From: Mixta calida | GTDB taxonomy: Bacteria; Pseudomonadota; Gammaproteobacteria; Enterobacterales; Enterobacteriaceae | Direction of reading: 5' to 3' | DNA length: 64,000 bases | NCBI RefSeq assembly: GCF_002953215.1 | Contig: NZ_CP026378.1 | Coordinates: 1,842,540-1,906,539 of the forward strand | Part shown: one piece after another, positions 1-9,120 of the stretch | Layout of the letters: each line of letters starts with the position of its first letter | Numbering within the stretch: position 1 is the stretch's first letter | Translations under genes and position numbers: made by a program | The notes under the pieces: model-generated | The model's input: only the letters and a program-made list of their open reading frames with translations | Told to the model about the DNA's origin: nothing | Database searches by the model: none

Positions 1-253
1 CCAGAACATCCTCCGCCGTTTTTATCAGACTGAGCGCCCGGCGGCAGTATTCATAGTAAAGCGTGCCTTCGTCGGTCAGACTCTGACTGCGGGTGGTACG
101 GTTAAAGAGAGTAACGCCAAGCCTTTCCTCAAGCCGGGATATGGTTTTCGCCACTGCCGAACGTGTAACGTGCAGTTTTTCAGCTGCCTGTGCAAAGCTC
201 ACTGTTTCAGCTGCGGCCACAAAAACAGGAATGCTGTTCATTTCACTTTTCAT
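1..253 (-). CDS. LysR family transcriptional regulator, N-terminal part (runs off the window)
   Basis: Translating the minus strand from the ATG at 251-253 gives about 84 residues with no stop. They form a typical LysR winged helix-turn-helix: AAETVSFAQAAEKLHVTRSAV, then a recognition helix with AKTISRLEERLG and the wing LFNRTTRSQSLTDEG. The effector-binding domain lies outside the window. The gene is divergent from the oxidoreductase starting at 359, about 105 bp away, so by the usual LysR layout it probably controls that gene. Only the DNA-binding part is visible, so the inducer cannot be guessed. Confidence 0.85.
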   Translation of the reverse strand, partial: MKSEMNSIPVFVAAAETVSFAQAAEKLHVTRSAVAKTISRLEERLGVTLFNRTTRSQSLTDEGTLYYEYCRRALSLIKTAEDVL

Positions 254-358
254 ATTGTCGCTTCACAGGAATCAATAAGTGGAAATAGTATCCCCATTGT
301 ATCTTAAAGTGCAGTGCTAGAATCCTGTGCATCCGTTATTTGCCACACAGGAGTCTCT

Positions 359-1384
359 ATGAATCGCACAATGAAATACTGGACGTTAAACGAAATCGGA
401 CGTCAGAACCTGAAACTCAAAGAAGAAGAAATCCCTCAGCCTGGCCCGAATGAAGTACTGATCCGGGTCAATGCCGTCTCTCTCAACTTCCGTGACAAGG
501 TCATTATGGAAGGCGGAATGGGTATGGGGATGCCAATGCCTTTCACGCCCGGTTCCGATATGGCTGGCGTGGTTGAGGCTGTCGGACCGGGCACGACCCG
601 TTTCAGCCAGGGAGACCGCGTTATCTCATCTTTTAACGCAGACTGGATTGACGGGAAACTGAACAACAATGCTAAGAACCCACATTACAACACTATAGGC
701 TATGCGTATCAGGGCGTGCTGGCTGAATACGTGATCATGAGTGAAGAGTGGTTGGTCAAGTCCCCGCAGACGCTCAGCGATGCTGAAGCCAGCACGCTCG
801 TCTGTGCAGGACTGACCGCCTGGTTTGCTCTGATTGAACGCGGCGGCCTTCGCGCCGGCGAAACCGTACTGGTGCAGGGAACCGGCGGCGTGGCGCTTTT
901 TGCTCTTCAGATCGCCAAGGCTGTGGGTGCCGAAGTGTTTATTACCTCATCCAGCGATGAGAAGCTTGCCGCTGCGGTTGCGCTTGGTGCCGATCACGGC
1001 ATTAACCGTAAAAAAGAGGACTGGGTCGAGGCCATTTACCGTCTGACGAACGATCGGGGCATTGATCACGTTGTGGATACAGTAGGTGGTCGTAACTTTG
1101 CAGATTCTGTTCGCGCCGTCGCTTCGCATGGGCGTATCTCGCTGATCGGTATGATGGACATGGACGATACCTCAGCGTCGGGGGGATTACTGCTGCTTAA
1201 ATCTCCAACTATTCAGGGGATAGGTGTAGGCCACCGCAGAGCGCTGGAAGATCTGGTTCGGGCCGTTGACAGGATCAAGCTGAAACCGGTTATCGACAAA
1301 TCCTTCCGCTTTGACCAACTCCCGGAGGCGCTGAAGCTGCTTGATCAGGGAGCGTTCGGAAAAATTGTTATCAACGTGGGCTGA
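359..1384 (+). CDS. Zinc-independent quinone oxidoreductase-like MDR family dehydrogenase
   Basis: The protein is 341 residues of the medium-chain dehydrogenase/reductase superfamily. An N-terminal GroES-like domain carries SLNFRD and PGSDMAG. The Rossmann domain has the NAD(P)-binding loop GTGGVALFAL near residue 175. The Cys/His zinc ligands of true alcohol dehydrogenases and the structural Cys cluster are absent, which points to the quinone-reductase/enoyl-reductase-like branch, probably NADPH-dependent reduction of a quinone or enone in the cytosol. I chose the ATG at 359 because CAGGAG lies 5 bases upstream; an upstream in-frame ATG at 314 has no such site. The gene is divergent from a LysR gene, its likely regulator. 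The substrate is unknown. Confidence 0.85.
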   Translation: MNRTMKYWTLNEIGRQNLKLKEEEIPQPGPNEVLIRVNAVSLNFRDKVIMEGGMGMGMPMPFTPGSDMAGVVEAVGPGTTRFSQGDRVISSFNADWIDGKLNNNAKNPHYNTIGYAYQGVLAEYVIMSEEWLVKSPQTLSDAEASTLVCAGLTAWFALIERGGLRAGETVLVQGTGGVALFALQIAKAVGAEVFITSSSDEKLAAAVALGADHGINRKKEDWVEAIYRLTNDRGIDHVVDTVGGRNFADSVRAVASHGRISLIGMMDMDDTSASGGLLLLKSPTIQGIGVGHRRALEDLVRAVDRIKLKPVIDKSFRFDQLPEALKLLDQGAFGKIVINVG

Positions 1385-1487
1385 TATATCAGGCTTCAGA
1401 AATCCCGGCAGCGTTGTTCTGAAAACACCTCTGCCGCTTACACTTGCCACCGGCCTTAATGATTTTTATTGCACTATTGCTTTTAAG

Positions 1488-1511
1488 GTCCGCTAAGCGC
1501 GATAAGCGGAC
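1488..1511. repeat. Palindromic intergenic repeat, copy 1 (GTCCGCT...AGCGGAC)
   Basis: Seven-base arms GTCCGCT and AGCGGAC flank a 10-base centre. Copies 2 (5489-5512) and 3 (9474-9497) have the same arms, spacing near 10, and A/G-rich left flanks ending in AAGG or AGGG. All three lie between genes. No coding potential is supported in 1385-1667. Confidence 0.6.
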
Positions 1512-1667
1512 GTTACGTCTTCGAACCAGTGGGTTAAATGGCTGTAGAGCCGAAAAACGGTCGCCGTCCGGCTGCCCGTCATGAACCCGGCGCCAAAGCG
1601 CCTGGGCAGGCGCGCTCTGAACGGGGTACATAGTATCAGTCGGCCTGGGCGGGCGTTTTTCTCACGC

Positions 1668-2993
1668 TTATTTTATCAATGCAAACAGATCGTTTAACGA
1701 TTCACTCATGGTCGGGTGAGTGAAGATCTGATCCCGCAGCACGGTGTATGGCAAGCCTGCATCCATGACCGTTTTCACCAGGTTGATCACTTCGTGGGAA
1801 TCCGCCGCCAGCAAGGCTACGCCGAGGATGCGATGGTTGTCATTGTCGACCACGGCTTTGAGCATGCCCCGTGTATCGTTAATCACGCGTGCTCGCGGAG
1901 TCGCTGCCACGGGTAATGATACCACCTGGATATTCCTGCCCTGGGCACGTGCCTGCGCTTCGGTTAAACCGATGCGCGACAACGTGGGCGTCATAAATAC
2001 CGAGTAAGGTATATTAACGCGATCGTCTGTCGTGCGCGTGCCTTTACCCAGCAGCTGATCATACACAATGCGGAAATCATCGAGAGAGACATAGGTAAAC
2101 TGCGGCCCACCGGTGACGTCTCCCATAGCCCAGATATGATCTGCAGAAGTTTTCAGGCTTTTATCGACCCGAATCGCCCCACGCTCATCTGTTACCACTC
2201 CGGCTTTTTCCAGCTTCAGCGCCTGCGTTGCCGGGCGGCGCCCGATAGCGACCAGCAGGACATCCATCTTATGATCGCCCTTCATCGTGCGCAGCGTAAC
2301 GCTGTCGTTGCCGTTGGTAACAGACTGAACTACCGTGCTCAGTTCTGTCTTCACGCCCTGTTCCTGCAGGATTGTACTTATTGCCGTGCTGATATCGGCA
2401 TCTTCACGCGCCAGAAATTGCGGTGCAGTTTCAAATATCGTGACTTTACTACCGAAGCTGGCAAACATGGAGGCGAACTCGACGCCAATATAGCCACCGC
2501 CGAGAATGCCCAGTCTTTCTGGCAGGCTGGTTAAATTCAGAAGGCCGGTGCTGTCGACAATACGTGGCCCGGGAATCAGGCCTTCAATTTGAGGGAAGAT
2601 GGCTTCAGCGCCGGTATTAATGAAAATGCGGTCCGCGCTGAGCGTACGGGCGTCCTGCTCAGTGGTGATTCTCAACGTGTGGGCGTCAAGGAATTCCGCC
2701 TGACCATCAATCACTTCGACTTTTTCCATCTTTGCCAGATTGAGATAGTTTTTTTCTCGCAGAAATTCAACCACTGACGCTTTGCGCTGCATAGCTTCAC
2801 TGAAATCAGTTGCGGCTTGTGCATCATGCACCAGCGCTTTGGTGGGAATACAACCGATGTTAATGCAGGTGCCGCCATACATGGCTTTAGATTTTTCGAT
2901 GATTGCCACGCGCCAGCCAGCGCGGCCCAGCGCCCCCGCCAGCGTTTTGCCTGCTTTACCAAATCCAATGATGACTGCCTGATAATGGTTCAT
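1668..2993 (-). CDS. rclA: RclA-type pyridine nucleotide-disulfide oxidoreductase (reactive chlorine resistance)
   Basis: The 441-residue product matches the known length of RclA, a flavoprotein of the mercuric reductase-like family that helps enterobacteria survive hypochlorous acid. Visible parts are the FAD loop GFGKAGKTLAG at residues 10-20, the redox pair Cys43 and Cys48 in GGTCINIGCIPTK, a second dinucleotide loop GILGGGYIGVEFAS, the FAD motif AMGDVTGGPQFTY, and the C-terminal dimer interface ending FTHPTMSESLNDLFALIK. The ATG at 2993 has GGAG 6 bases upstream; the longer reading frame adds 29 residues not expected for the family. The rclB, rclC and rclR genes that accompany E. coli rclA are not adjacent, so its regulation here may differ. 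Confidence 0.93.
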   Translation of the reverse strand: MNHYQAVIIGFGKAGKTLAGALGRAGWRVAIIEKSKAMYGGTCINIGCIPTKALVHDAQAATDFSEAMQRKASVVEFLREKNYLNLAKMEKVEVIDGQAEFLDAHTLRITTEQDARTLSADRIFINTGAEAIFPQIEGLIPGPRIVDSTGLLNLTSLPERLGILGGGYIGVEFASMFASFGSKVTIFETAPQFLAREDADISTAISTILQEQGVKTELSTVVQSVTNGNDSVTLRTMKGDHKMDVLLVAIGRRPATQALKLEKAGVVTDERGAIRVDKSLKTSADHIWAMGDVTGGPQFTYVSLDDFRIVYDQLLGKGTRTTDDRVNIPYSVFMTPTLSRIGLTEAQARAQGRNIQVVSLPVAATPRARVINDTRGMLKAVVDNDNHRILGVALLAADSHEVINLVKTVMDAGLPYTVLRDQIFTHPTMSESLNDLFALIK

Positions 2994-3211
2994 GATGTTC
3001 TCCGCTGTAAAAGGCGGTAAAACTGTCACCACCTTCACTAACAATCCCACTGTAGTTTTTCCCGAACGGCTCCAGTCCACCGGGAAAATTCAGTACTACT
3101 GCCTGCATAATTATTTCGCTCCAGATTTACAGAGGGTTTAGCCGCCCTCACTGCCATTAATAAAGGCCAGCCTTCCTGACTGGCCGGAGCGGTTCTGTAA
3201 ATCTGCTCGCA

Positions 3212-4021
3212 TTAAATCTGGGAAGAGGAGGGCTGATAACGCGCTGCGGGCACGTTATGGGAAAAGTCCTCAATAACAGCCTGACGCGCCTGTTCCCAGC
3301 GCTGTAGACGGCTATCGTCATGCAGGGAAGGAATGGTAATCAGCTCACCGAGCTGGAAACCGACAAGAGCGGCATCAACCATATCTTCCGCCTGCATGAC
3401 AATACCTGGGTCAAGCTGGCTTAAGGGCAGGCCGCCGTTTTCCCAGAATGGTGTTGCAGTAGCGCTGGGCAGTACTGCCTGAACCTGAATACCTTTATCA
3501 GCTAACTCGCGCTGTAAAGACCGGGTAAACGCCAGCACATAGGCTTTACTGCCACCATAAACGCCGTTTAAGATTTCAGGTGCTATCCCGACAATAGAAG
3601 CAATATTGATGATTGCGCCTTTTCCCCGGTTTATAAAACCGGGAACGACGGCATAAGTTAGTCGGGTGAGGGCGGTCACATTGAGATTGATCATGGTGAT
3701 CATCTGCTCAACGTTACTGTCTACAAGAGAAGTGTGGGTGCCTACGCCTGCATTATTAACCAGCAGCGCTATGCTGGCGTCATTACGTAATTTTTCTTCA
3801 AGAGCAGCCAGTTGCTGTGAATCGTTCAGATCCGCAGCCACGACTTCTACATTACGCTCGGTGTCAGCAGTGATGTGGCTGGCCATCTGATTAAGCCGGT
3901 TATGATTGCGGGCAACAATCATCAGGTCGTAACCCATTCTGGCCAGACGGGCTGCATAAATAGCTCCCATACCGGTTGACGCACCTGTTACAACGGCCGT
4001 TCCTTTTGGAGATTTACTCAT
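3212..4021 (-). CDS. Short-chain dehydrogenase/reductase (SDR) family oxidoreductase
   Basis: The 269-residue product is a classical SDR. It has the cofactor loop TGASTGMG at residues 12-19, the NNAGVG motif, NIAS before the active site, and the catalytic YGGSK (Tyr-x3-Lys). A VARN segment after beta-2 suggests NADP(H) preference (inference). The ATG at 4021 follows AGGTGA; the longer frame beginning at 4078 adds 19 unlikely residues. The gene is divergent from an AraC-type regulator at 4334 across a 312-bp gap, an arrangement common for SDR genes that respond to stress or xenobiotics. The substrate cannot be read from the sequence. Confidence 0.88.
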   Translation of the reverse strand: MSKSPKGTAVVTGASTGMGAIYAARLARMGYDLMIVARNHNRLNQMASHITADTERNVEVVAADLNDSQQLAALEEKLRNDASIALLVNNAGVGTHTSLVDSNVEQMITMINLNVTALTRLTYAVVPGFINRGKGAIINIASIVGIAPEILNGVYGGSKAYVLAFTRSLQRELADKGIQVQAVLPSATATPFWENGGLPLSQLDPGIVMQAEDMVDAALVGFQLGELITIPSLHDDSRLQRWEQARQAVIEDFSHNVPAARYQPSSSQI

Positions 4022-4333
4022 TTTATTCACCTCGATATGATGTGTCGGATGAGGTGAGATTACGGGAACGGGCGGCAAAAAAACGGACTTAGAAGGTTAC
4101 GATTTCAGACATTTTTCAGCTGCATTAGGGATTAATGCGTTCAGCAATCCGGCCACGTCATTAGGCTGAACATTCGGACATCCAGCTGATATATCCTGAG
4201 TTCTGATTGTTAACTTATTGTCTTTGATAGGTAATTAATTATTCCTGACTTGGTGAAAGCATAAAGTCTGATGAGGTGGGCTTCGAAACTTAGTCAGAGG
4301 CACTTATTCTCGATTAAAAAGAGGGGGAGTTGA
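4022..4333. promoter_or_regulatory. Divergent promoter region between the SDR and AraC-type genes
   Basis: This 312-bp gap separates divergently transcribed starts and has no supported gene. It should hold both promoters and any site for the AraC-type regulator. I see no clear palindrome or convincing -35/-10 pair. Confidence 0.5.
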
Positions 4334-5284
4334 ATGCACCGGGTAGGACTTATCATTGCCGAACAGTTCCAGTCTCTTGCGTTATCGACATTAACGGTTT
4401 TTGAGTTTGCCAATCTGGTGCTGGGTGAAACTTTTTACAGCTGCACGGTATATTCAGAGTCTGGTGGAGAGGTAAATTCCTCTTACGGATTAAGCATAAT
4501 CAGCAGGAAGCTCACTGACGAAGCGGCAGCAGATACGTGGCTTGTTGGCGGTGTGCTTATGCCAACGAAACTGCCTGCAACTGACGGCATTATACGTTTT
4601 TTACAAAACCAGGCCAGTCACGCACGGCGTGTTGCCGGCATTTGTACCGGAGCTTTTGTGCTTGCACAGGCGGGATTGCTGAGCGAAAGACGTGCTACTA
4701 CTCACTGGGCATACGCGCAGAGCATGAAGGTTCTGCACCCGGCAGTCAGGACCGAAGACGATTTGATTTACATCATTGATGACCGAATCTGGACCTCAGC
4801 CGGCATGACGGCCGGGTTAGATATGGTGCTGGCCATGGTTGAAAAGGATCATGGAACAGACGTGGCCCGTAATATCGCGCATCGTATGGTGATGAATCAG
4901 CGCCGTTCGGGTGGCCAGCGTCAGCATTCTGAACTGCTTACATTGTCGCCTAAAAGCGACCGTTTGCAGATGGCGCTGGAATATGTGCGGCAAAATCTCA
5001 ACAAAACGTTGTCTGTTGAACATCTTGCTGATGCGGTACATGTTAGTACTCGTCAGCTTAATCGACTGTTTCTGAATGAGATGGGTAAATCTCCGGCTCG
5101 GGTAATTGAGCGGTTGCGGCTTGAAGCCGCACGATTAATGATTGAACAGAGCCGACTTTCGCTGGATGTGATTGCAAGGGAATCAGGTTTCAGGGATCGC
5201 CGCCATATGCGTGATGTTTTTATGCGGGGGTATGGCATTCCTCCACAGTCCTTACGTACTGGAAAGAACACGGCGGTATCCTGA
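4334..5284 (+). CDS. GlxA-like transcriptional regulator (DJ-1/PfpI domain fused to AraC HTH)
   Basis: The protein has 316 residues. The first ~190 form a DJ-1/PfpI (class I glutamine amidotransferase-like) domain, shown by the nucleophile-elbow segment AGICTGAFVLAQAGLL and the following ATTHW. The last ~110 form an AraC double helix-turn-helix: SVEHLADAVHVSTRQLNRLF, then LDVIARESGFRDRRHMRDVF ending in GIPPQSLR. In this family the N-terminal domain is generally regarded as a ligand sensor rather than an enzyme. The start at 4334 has GGGGGAG about 5 bases upstream. It is divergent from the SDR gene and probably controls it. A second member of this family lies at 61757. Confidence 0.9.
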   Translation: MHRVGLIIAEQFQSLALSTLTVFEFANLVLGETFYSCTVYSESGGEVNSSYGLSIISRKLTDEAAADTWLVGGVLMPTKLPATDGIIRFLQNQASHARRVAGICTGAFVLAQAGLLSERRATTHWAYAQSMKVLHPAVRTEDDLIYIIDDRIWTSAGMTAGLDMVLAMVEKDHGTDVARNIAHRMVMNQRRSGGQRQHSELLTLSPKSDRLQMALEYVRQNLNKTLSVEHLADAVHVSTRQLNRLFLNEMGKSPARVIERLRLEAARLMIEQSRLSLDVIARESGFRDRRHMRDVFMRGYGIPPQSLRTGKNTAVS

Positions 5285-5488
5285 CGCGCTTTATTTTTAG
5301 CTGAAGGTATATCTGCATAACGTTATTTAAAAAAGCCAGGAAGCTAGCGGGGGACTAATTACTGGATAATGTCAGGTACAAATGACATATTCAGCTGCGT
5401 GAGACTACGCGCTCGCCCCTCCCATATCTGCGTCCTGTAAACACCCTGTAACGCCCGCTTCACACCCTGAGACATTTGCGCGGGCAAG

Positions 5489-5512
5489 GTCCGCTATAAG
5501 CGAAAAGCGGGC
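5489..5512. repeat. Palindromic intergenic repeat, copy 2
   Basis: The left arm is GTCCGCT and the right arm AGCGGGC, one mismatch from copies 1 and 3. The left flank CAAG and spacing match copy 1. Confidence 0.5.
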
Positions 5513-5995
5513 ATTGAGCCATTTAAATAATCTGTGCAAGCATTTGTCGTTGAGGATGGCATTGACGAATAGATCCATTTCCCGCCTGTATTCTTAATCT
5601 CATCCTGCTGAATTTTCTCTACGGGATTAAAAAAAACCGCCGAAGCGGGTTTGGTATGTACAGCGGCTGACGGAGGGGCGGCTATGTAGCAGATAACGGC
5701 CTTTACGCCATTTCGTAACGAAGTACCTGCGGGGGCCAGCGGTATGTGAAATAAGACGGAGCAGCAGGCAATGTCCAGCGGACCTGGAGCCTGTATATTA
5801 ACGATCGCAAAGGCTTTACTAAAACTTCCTGCCACAGAATTTACCCCAGCCCTAAGCAGGAATGAGTGGGTTCAGTCCTGCAACTAAAAATACCTTAGCG
5901 AACTGAGCCGAAGCCGGTCATCCCTGCGCAGAGCGGGAGAGGCTCGATTATCGCCAATGTGGCAGTCCGGACCGCTCGAAACGCCGGACCGGGTA

Positions 5996-6022
5996 CAAAA
6001 AAATGGGGCGCTGGAGCCCCAT
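5996..6022 (-). terminator. Rho-independent terminator of the PQQ dehydrogenase gene
   Basis: ATGGGGC and GCCCCAT form a stem around a short loop at 6003-6022. On the minus strand the stem is followed by a run of T (A-run at 5996-6002 on the plus strand). It lies about 30 bases after the stop of the dehydrogenase gene. Confidence 0.8.
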
Positions 6023-6052
6023 TCTGTTTGTATTGATGTTTTTTAAGAACGA

Positions 6053-8152
6053 TTACTCAGGTAGCGCGTAAACCACCACCTGATCGCCCACCTGATCCTT
6101 CAGAATAGTATTACCGCCTGCGACAAATGCGACATACTGACGGCCTTTATACTCATAGACCGACGGATTCGCCACCGCTGGTGCTTCAACCTGATCGGAC
6201 CACAGCTCTTCTCCGTTATCCACGGAGTAGGCGCGAACTTTGGCATCCATTGAGGCACCTATAAAGATCACGCCACCCGCTGTCACTGCCGGGCCGCCGA
6301 TGGTGGGTGATCCCCAGCTTTCCGGCATAAAGAAGCCATACTGTTGCGAAGCGCCAACCGGACGACGCCATTTTACGTCACCCGTATGCATATCCAGCGC
6401 CACGATTTCACCAAAGGGTGGCTGCCAGCACGGCATGCCAAGCCAGTTATTCGCCACCATCAGACGCAGCCCGTAAGGCGCACCTTCCTGAGGGGCAAAA
6501 CCGCTCTCGTTGCCGGAACCATTATCCGCTTTTTCGTAATCTTCGCGGCTATAGAGCTTCACATACTGCACGATGTGTGAGGTGTTAACGATCGCAATCT
6601 GTTTTTGTGGATCGTACGCTACGCCGCCCCACTGAACGCCCCCGGCGCTGTCCGGATAGGTTAGTGTCCCTTCGCCCTTAGTGGTTGGTGGCGTGTACAT
6701 GCCCTCATAGGTCAGCTTATCCCATAGTCGTGAACACTGGCCGGCACCCACTATATCCGCCAGTTTCCAGATCTCTGGCTTTTTCGATTGATCGAGCAGT
6801 GGCGCAGGTTTTGTAGGAAATGGCTGTGTTGGCGAAAGAACTTCACCCTGCACCGAACCATCACCCTGAGGCACCGGACGCTCTTCAATAGGCCAGACAT
6901 CCTCTCCCGTCAGACGGTTCACAACAAACAGAAAGCCCTGCTTGGTAGCCTGAATCAGTGCCGGGATCTTTTTGCCGTTGACTGTGATATCCATCAGCGT
7001 TGGTGCCGAATTGATATCGTAATCCCACACGTCGTGATGCACCCATTGGCGAGACCAGACCACTTTACCGGTATTGATGTCCAGCGCGGTAGTAGACGTG
7101 CCGAGCGGAATCGGATCGACGCGGTTACCGCCCCAGTAGTTGGGAGATGGCGATGAGACCGGCAGATAGACCAGTCCATGAGCCTCATCGGCAGACATAT
7201 GTGTCCAGACGTTGGCGGTACCGGTGCGTTTGCGGATTGCGGCCGGAATGGCTTCAAAAGTCCATTCGCGTTCGCCGGTCTGCGCATTGATTGAAAAGAC
7301 GGTGCCCGGAGGCGCTTCAGCATAAGCCCAGTCTTTGCCGGCCCAACCAACAAGCAGGTGGTTGCCGACGACCGTGGGCGGCTGCAGCACAGATAGCGGG
7401 TATTTGGCGTTAACCGTGTTCCACTGATTAAGATCCAGCATGCCGTTGTCAGCAAAGTCACTGCACGGCTTACCCGAATCGGCATCCAGCGCAAAGAGCT
7501 TGCCATCAACGGTTCCCATATAGACGATCTTCTGACACGCTTGCCCGGGAGCCGGTTGTCGGGCCTGCCAGTAGGAGACACCACGGTTCTTCAGTACCGG
7601 CTGCGTCAGGGCTTTGCGCGAGGATTTAGTGTCATAGTGCCACTTCTCTTTACCTGTACCGGGGTCCAGCGCAATCAGGCGATCAAATGGGGTACCGATG
7701 TAGAGCGTCTGGTTGGCAAAAATTGGCGTTGCTGACCAGACGGTGGCAGGGATGTCACCTTTGCCATCCGAGACATCTCCGGTATGAAATTCCCAGATTT
7801 TCTTTAGCTTGCTGACGTTATCCGCAGTGATCTGTTTCAGCGGGCTATATTTCTGTGCGCTAATCTGACCATGGAAGCTGTCCCAGCTGGCAGAAGAAGG
7901 CACCAGTGAGCTCGCGGCGTGACTGGCAGACTCGACTTTCTGTCCGTCACGCTTGCCGGTGGACGCATCTTCAGTAGTTTCAGTGGTTCCCGGCGCCTGT
8001 TGATTGGCCGAATCCACATTAAGTTTTTCCTGCGTGCCCATAGAGGCTTCAGCAGCGTTATCCTGCTTCTGCGCCTGCGTCACCGGTATGAACAGTAGCG
8101 CCAGCGCCGTGATGCTGACTTTCATTAATGGAGAATAGTGATCATTATGCAC
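6053..8152 (-). CDS. PQQ-dependent (glucose-type) dehydrogenase, periplasmic catalytic subunit
   Basis: The 699-residue product has a signal peptide (MKVSITALALLFIPVTQAQ), a low-complexity linker of about 60 residues rich in Glu, Thr, Ser and Ala, then an eight-bladed quinoprotein propeller. Family marks include repeated W motifs such as ALDPGTGKEKWHYD, HHDVWDYDINSAPT (candidate catalytic Asp near residue 377) and QATKQGFLFVVNR (Lys near 403, matching the PQQ-contacting Lys of Gcd). E. coli Gcd is one chain with five membrane spans; here the spans are in the preceding gene and this protein is exported. The GTG at 8152 follows GAGGAA, which overlaps the upstream stop. The likely role is periplasmic oxidation of an aldose or alcohol with electrons to ubiquinone. 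No pqq synthesis genes are in the window. Confidence 0.85.
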   Translation of the reverse strand: MHNDHYSPLMKVSITALALLFIPVTQAQKQDNAAEASMGTQEKLNVDSANQQAPGTTETTEDASTGKRDGQKVESASHAASSLVPSSASWDSFHGQISAQKYSPLKQITADNVSKLKKIWEFHTGDVSDGKGDIPATVWSATPIFANQTLYIGTPFDRLIALDPGTGKEKWHYDTKSSRKALTQPVLKNRGVSYWQARQPAPGQACQKIVYMGTVDGKLFALDADSGKPCSDFADNGMLDLNQWNTVNAKYPLSVLQPPTVVGNHLLVGWAGKDWAYAEAPPGTVFSINAQTGEREWTFEAIPAAIRKRTGTANVWTHMSADEAHGLVYLPVSSPSPNYWGGNRVDPIPLGTSTTALDINTGKVVWSRQWVHHDVWDYDINSAPTLMDITVNGKKIPALIQATKQGFLFVVNRLTGEDVWPIEERPVPQGDGSVQGEVLSPTQPFPTKPAPLLDQSKKPEIWKLADIVGAGQCSRLWDKLTYEGMYTPPTTKGEGTLTYPDSAGGVQWGGVAYDPQKQIAIVNTSHIVQYVKLYSREDYEKADNGSGNESGFAPQEGAPYGLRLMVANNWLGMPCWQPPFGEIVALDMHTGDVKWRRPVGASQQYGFFMPESWGSPTIGGPAVTAGGVIFIGASMDAKVRAYSVDNGEELWSDQVEAPAVANPSVYEYKGRQYVAFVAGGNTILKDQVGDQVVVYALPE

Positions 8153-8162
8153 GGGCAGTTCC

Positions 8163-8528
8163 TCAGGCTCTGACGCGATGATTATGACGAACGGAATTGC
8201 GGCTCAGCGTAATCAGGCCAATAAGGCCGACCACCATTGCTGCCGTAATGATGTACTGATGCAGTAGCGCAGCTGCAAAACCAATCGCGAATAACATCAG
8301 AAAAATGATAACAATCACGGAAGTGCGCGCACCGTGGCGGGATGCGCCACGTAAAATAAAGGTCAGTAGCGCCAGCACGGCGCTGGCGATGGCCACACTC
8401 AGTGCACCAATAGTACCGGTAACACCGGTGAGGGGTGTCAGCCACGCGTATAAAGCCACCGCGAAGCCGATCACGGCTGCCAGCAGCAGCAGTAAGCTGC
8501 CCAGGCGTGAGGGTTGAGATTGCGACAT
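8163..8528 (-). CDS. Small four-span membrane protein, probable membrane anchor of the PQQ dehydrogenase
   Basis: The 121-residue product has four hydrophobic segments (LGSLLLLLAAVIGFAVALYAWL; IGALSVAIASAVLALLTFIL; VIVIIFLMLFAIGFAAALLH; ITAAMVVGLIGLITL) and a basic C-terminus. It ends 10 bp before the PQQ dehydrogenase start, so the two are certainly one operon. By analogy with the N-terminal membrane domain of Gcd, which binds quinone, it probably anchors the exported catalytic subunit and passes electrons to ubiquinone (inference). The ATG at 8528 has GGGGGA about 8 bases upstream; the frame extends to 8624 but its extra residues look untranslated. No recognised domain name. Confidence 0.7.
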   Translation of the reverse strand: MSQSQPSRLGSLLLLLAAVIGFAVALYAWLTPLTGVTGTIGALSVAIASAVLALLTFILRGASRHGARTSVIVIIFLMLFAIGFAAALLHQYIITAAMVVGLIGLITLSRNSVRHNHRVRA

Positions 8529-9120
8529 ATCAGGACGTCCCCCGTTGAAATGAATAAGTATTAAATATGGCGTATCGATGGATTCAGGCAGCGGCTTTCG
8601 AGCAAGGCGGTGATTAAAAAACAACGCAGCACGATGAACAGCGGCAAAGTTAACTAAACGTAACAGAGTATAGAAGATGGTTTCTTATTGGGGGCACTCA
8701 ACCGGATGTAGCATTCACGATGGCTGGCAGACCGGACTTAGCATCAATCATGGCTATTTTAATCGTGCATATTAACGATGCCTTTTTAATCAACTTAAAA
8801 TGCAGCGGCCAACTGGCGTGGTTATTAACGTGTCGGGATATCAGTAATGCCCGCTTCCGGCAAATAATGGACGAATCCCCGCCATCTCTTGCTGTCATTG
8901 TGGGGGCAGCGGTGGCCGGGACCGGAACGGCGCCTTGCCGAAGGCGTTCATGTCAGAAAACTGACCTCACGGCTTGATGATGCCTGATACGTTCTGCGAA
9001 TTTCCGGCGTGGGTGAGGAAGGTTAGGGTGCAAAATGTCCGCTTCATAATTCTATAGATGGCACCTGTCAGAATTTAATGTATCCTACTGAACTCATGTA
9101 CTAGTCTAAAGGTTCAATCT
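8529..9120. other. Intergenic stretch without a supported gene
   Basis: Short overlapping frames on both strands near 8700-8980 have neither ribosome sites nor recognisable products. The left part should hold the promoter of the PQQ dehydrogenase pair and the right part that of the chorismate mutase gene. A lone half-site of the palindromic repeat (TGTCCGCTT) occurs near 9037. Confidence 0.4.

Larger units (their letters stand above)
5285..6052. other. Gene-free stretch, possibly decayed DNA
   Basis: No reading frame here has a convincing start, length or recognisable family. A 113-codon minus-strand frame (5494-5835) has no ribosome site or homology that I recognise. The stretch contains palindromic repeat copy 2 and, at its right end, the terminator of the PQQ dehydrogenase gene. 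Confidence 0.5.

Noticed and set aside
5494-5835. A 113-codon minus-strand frame
   Set aside because: No ribosome site and no recognisable product; it ends within palindromic repeat copy 2.
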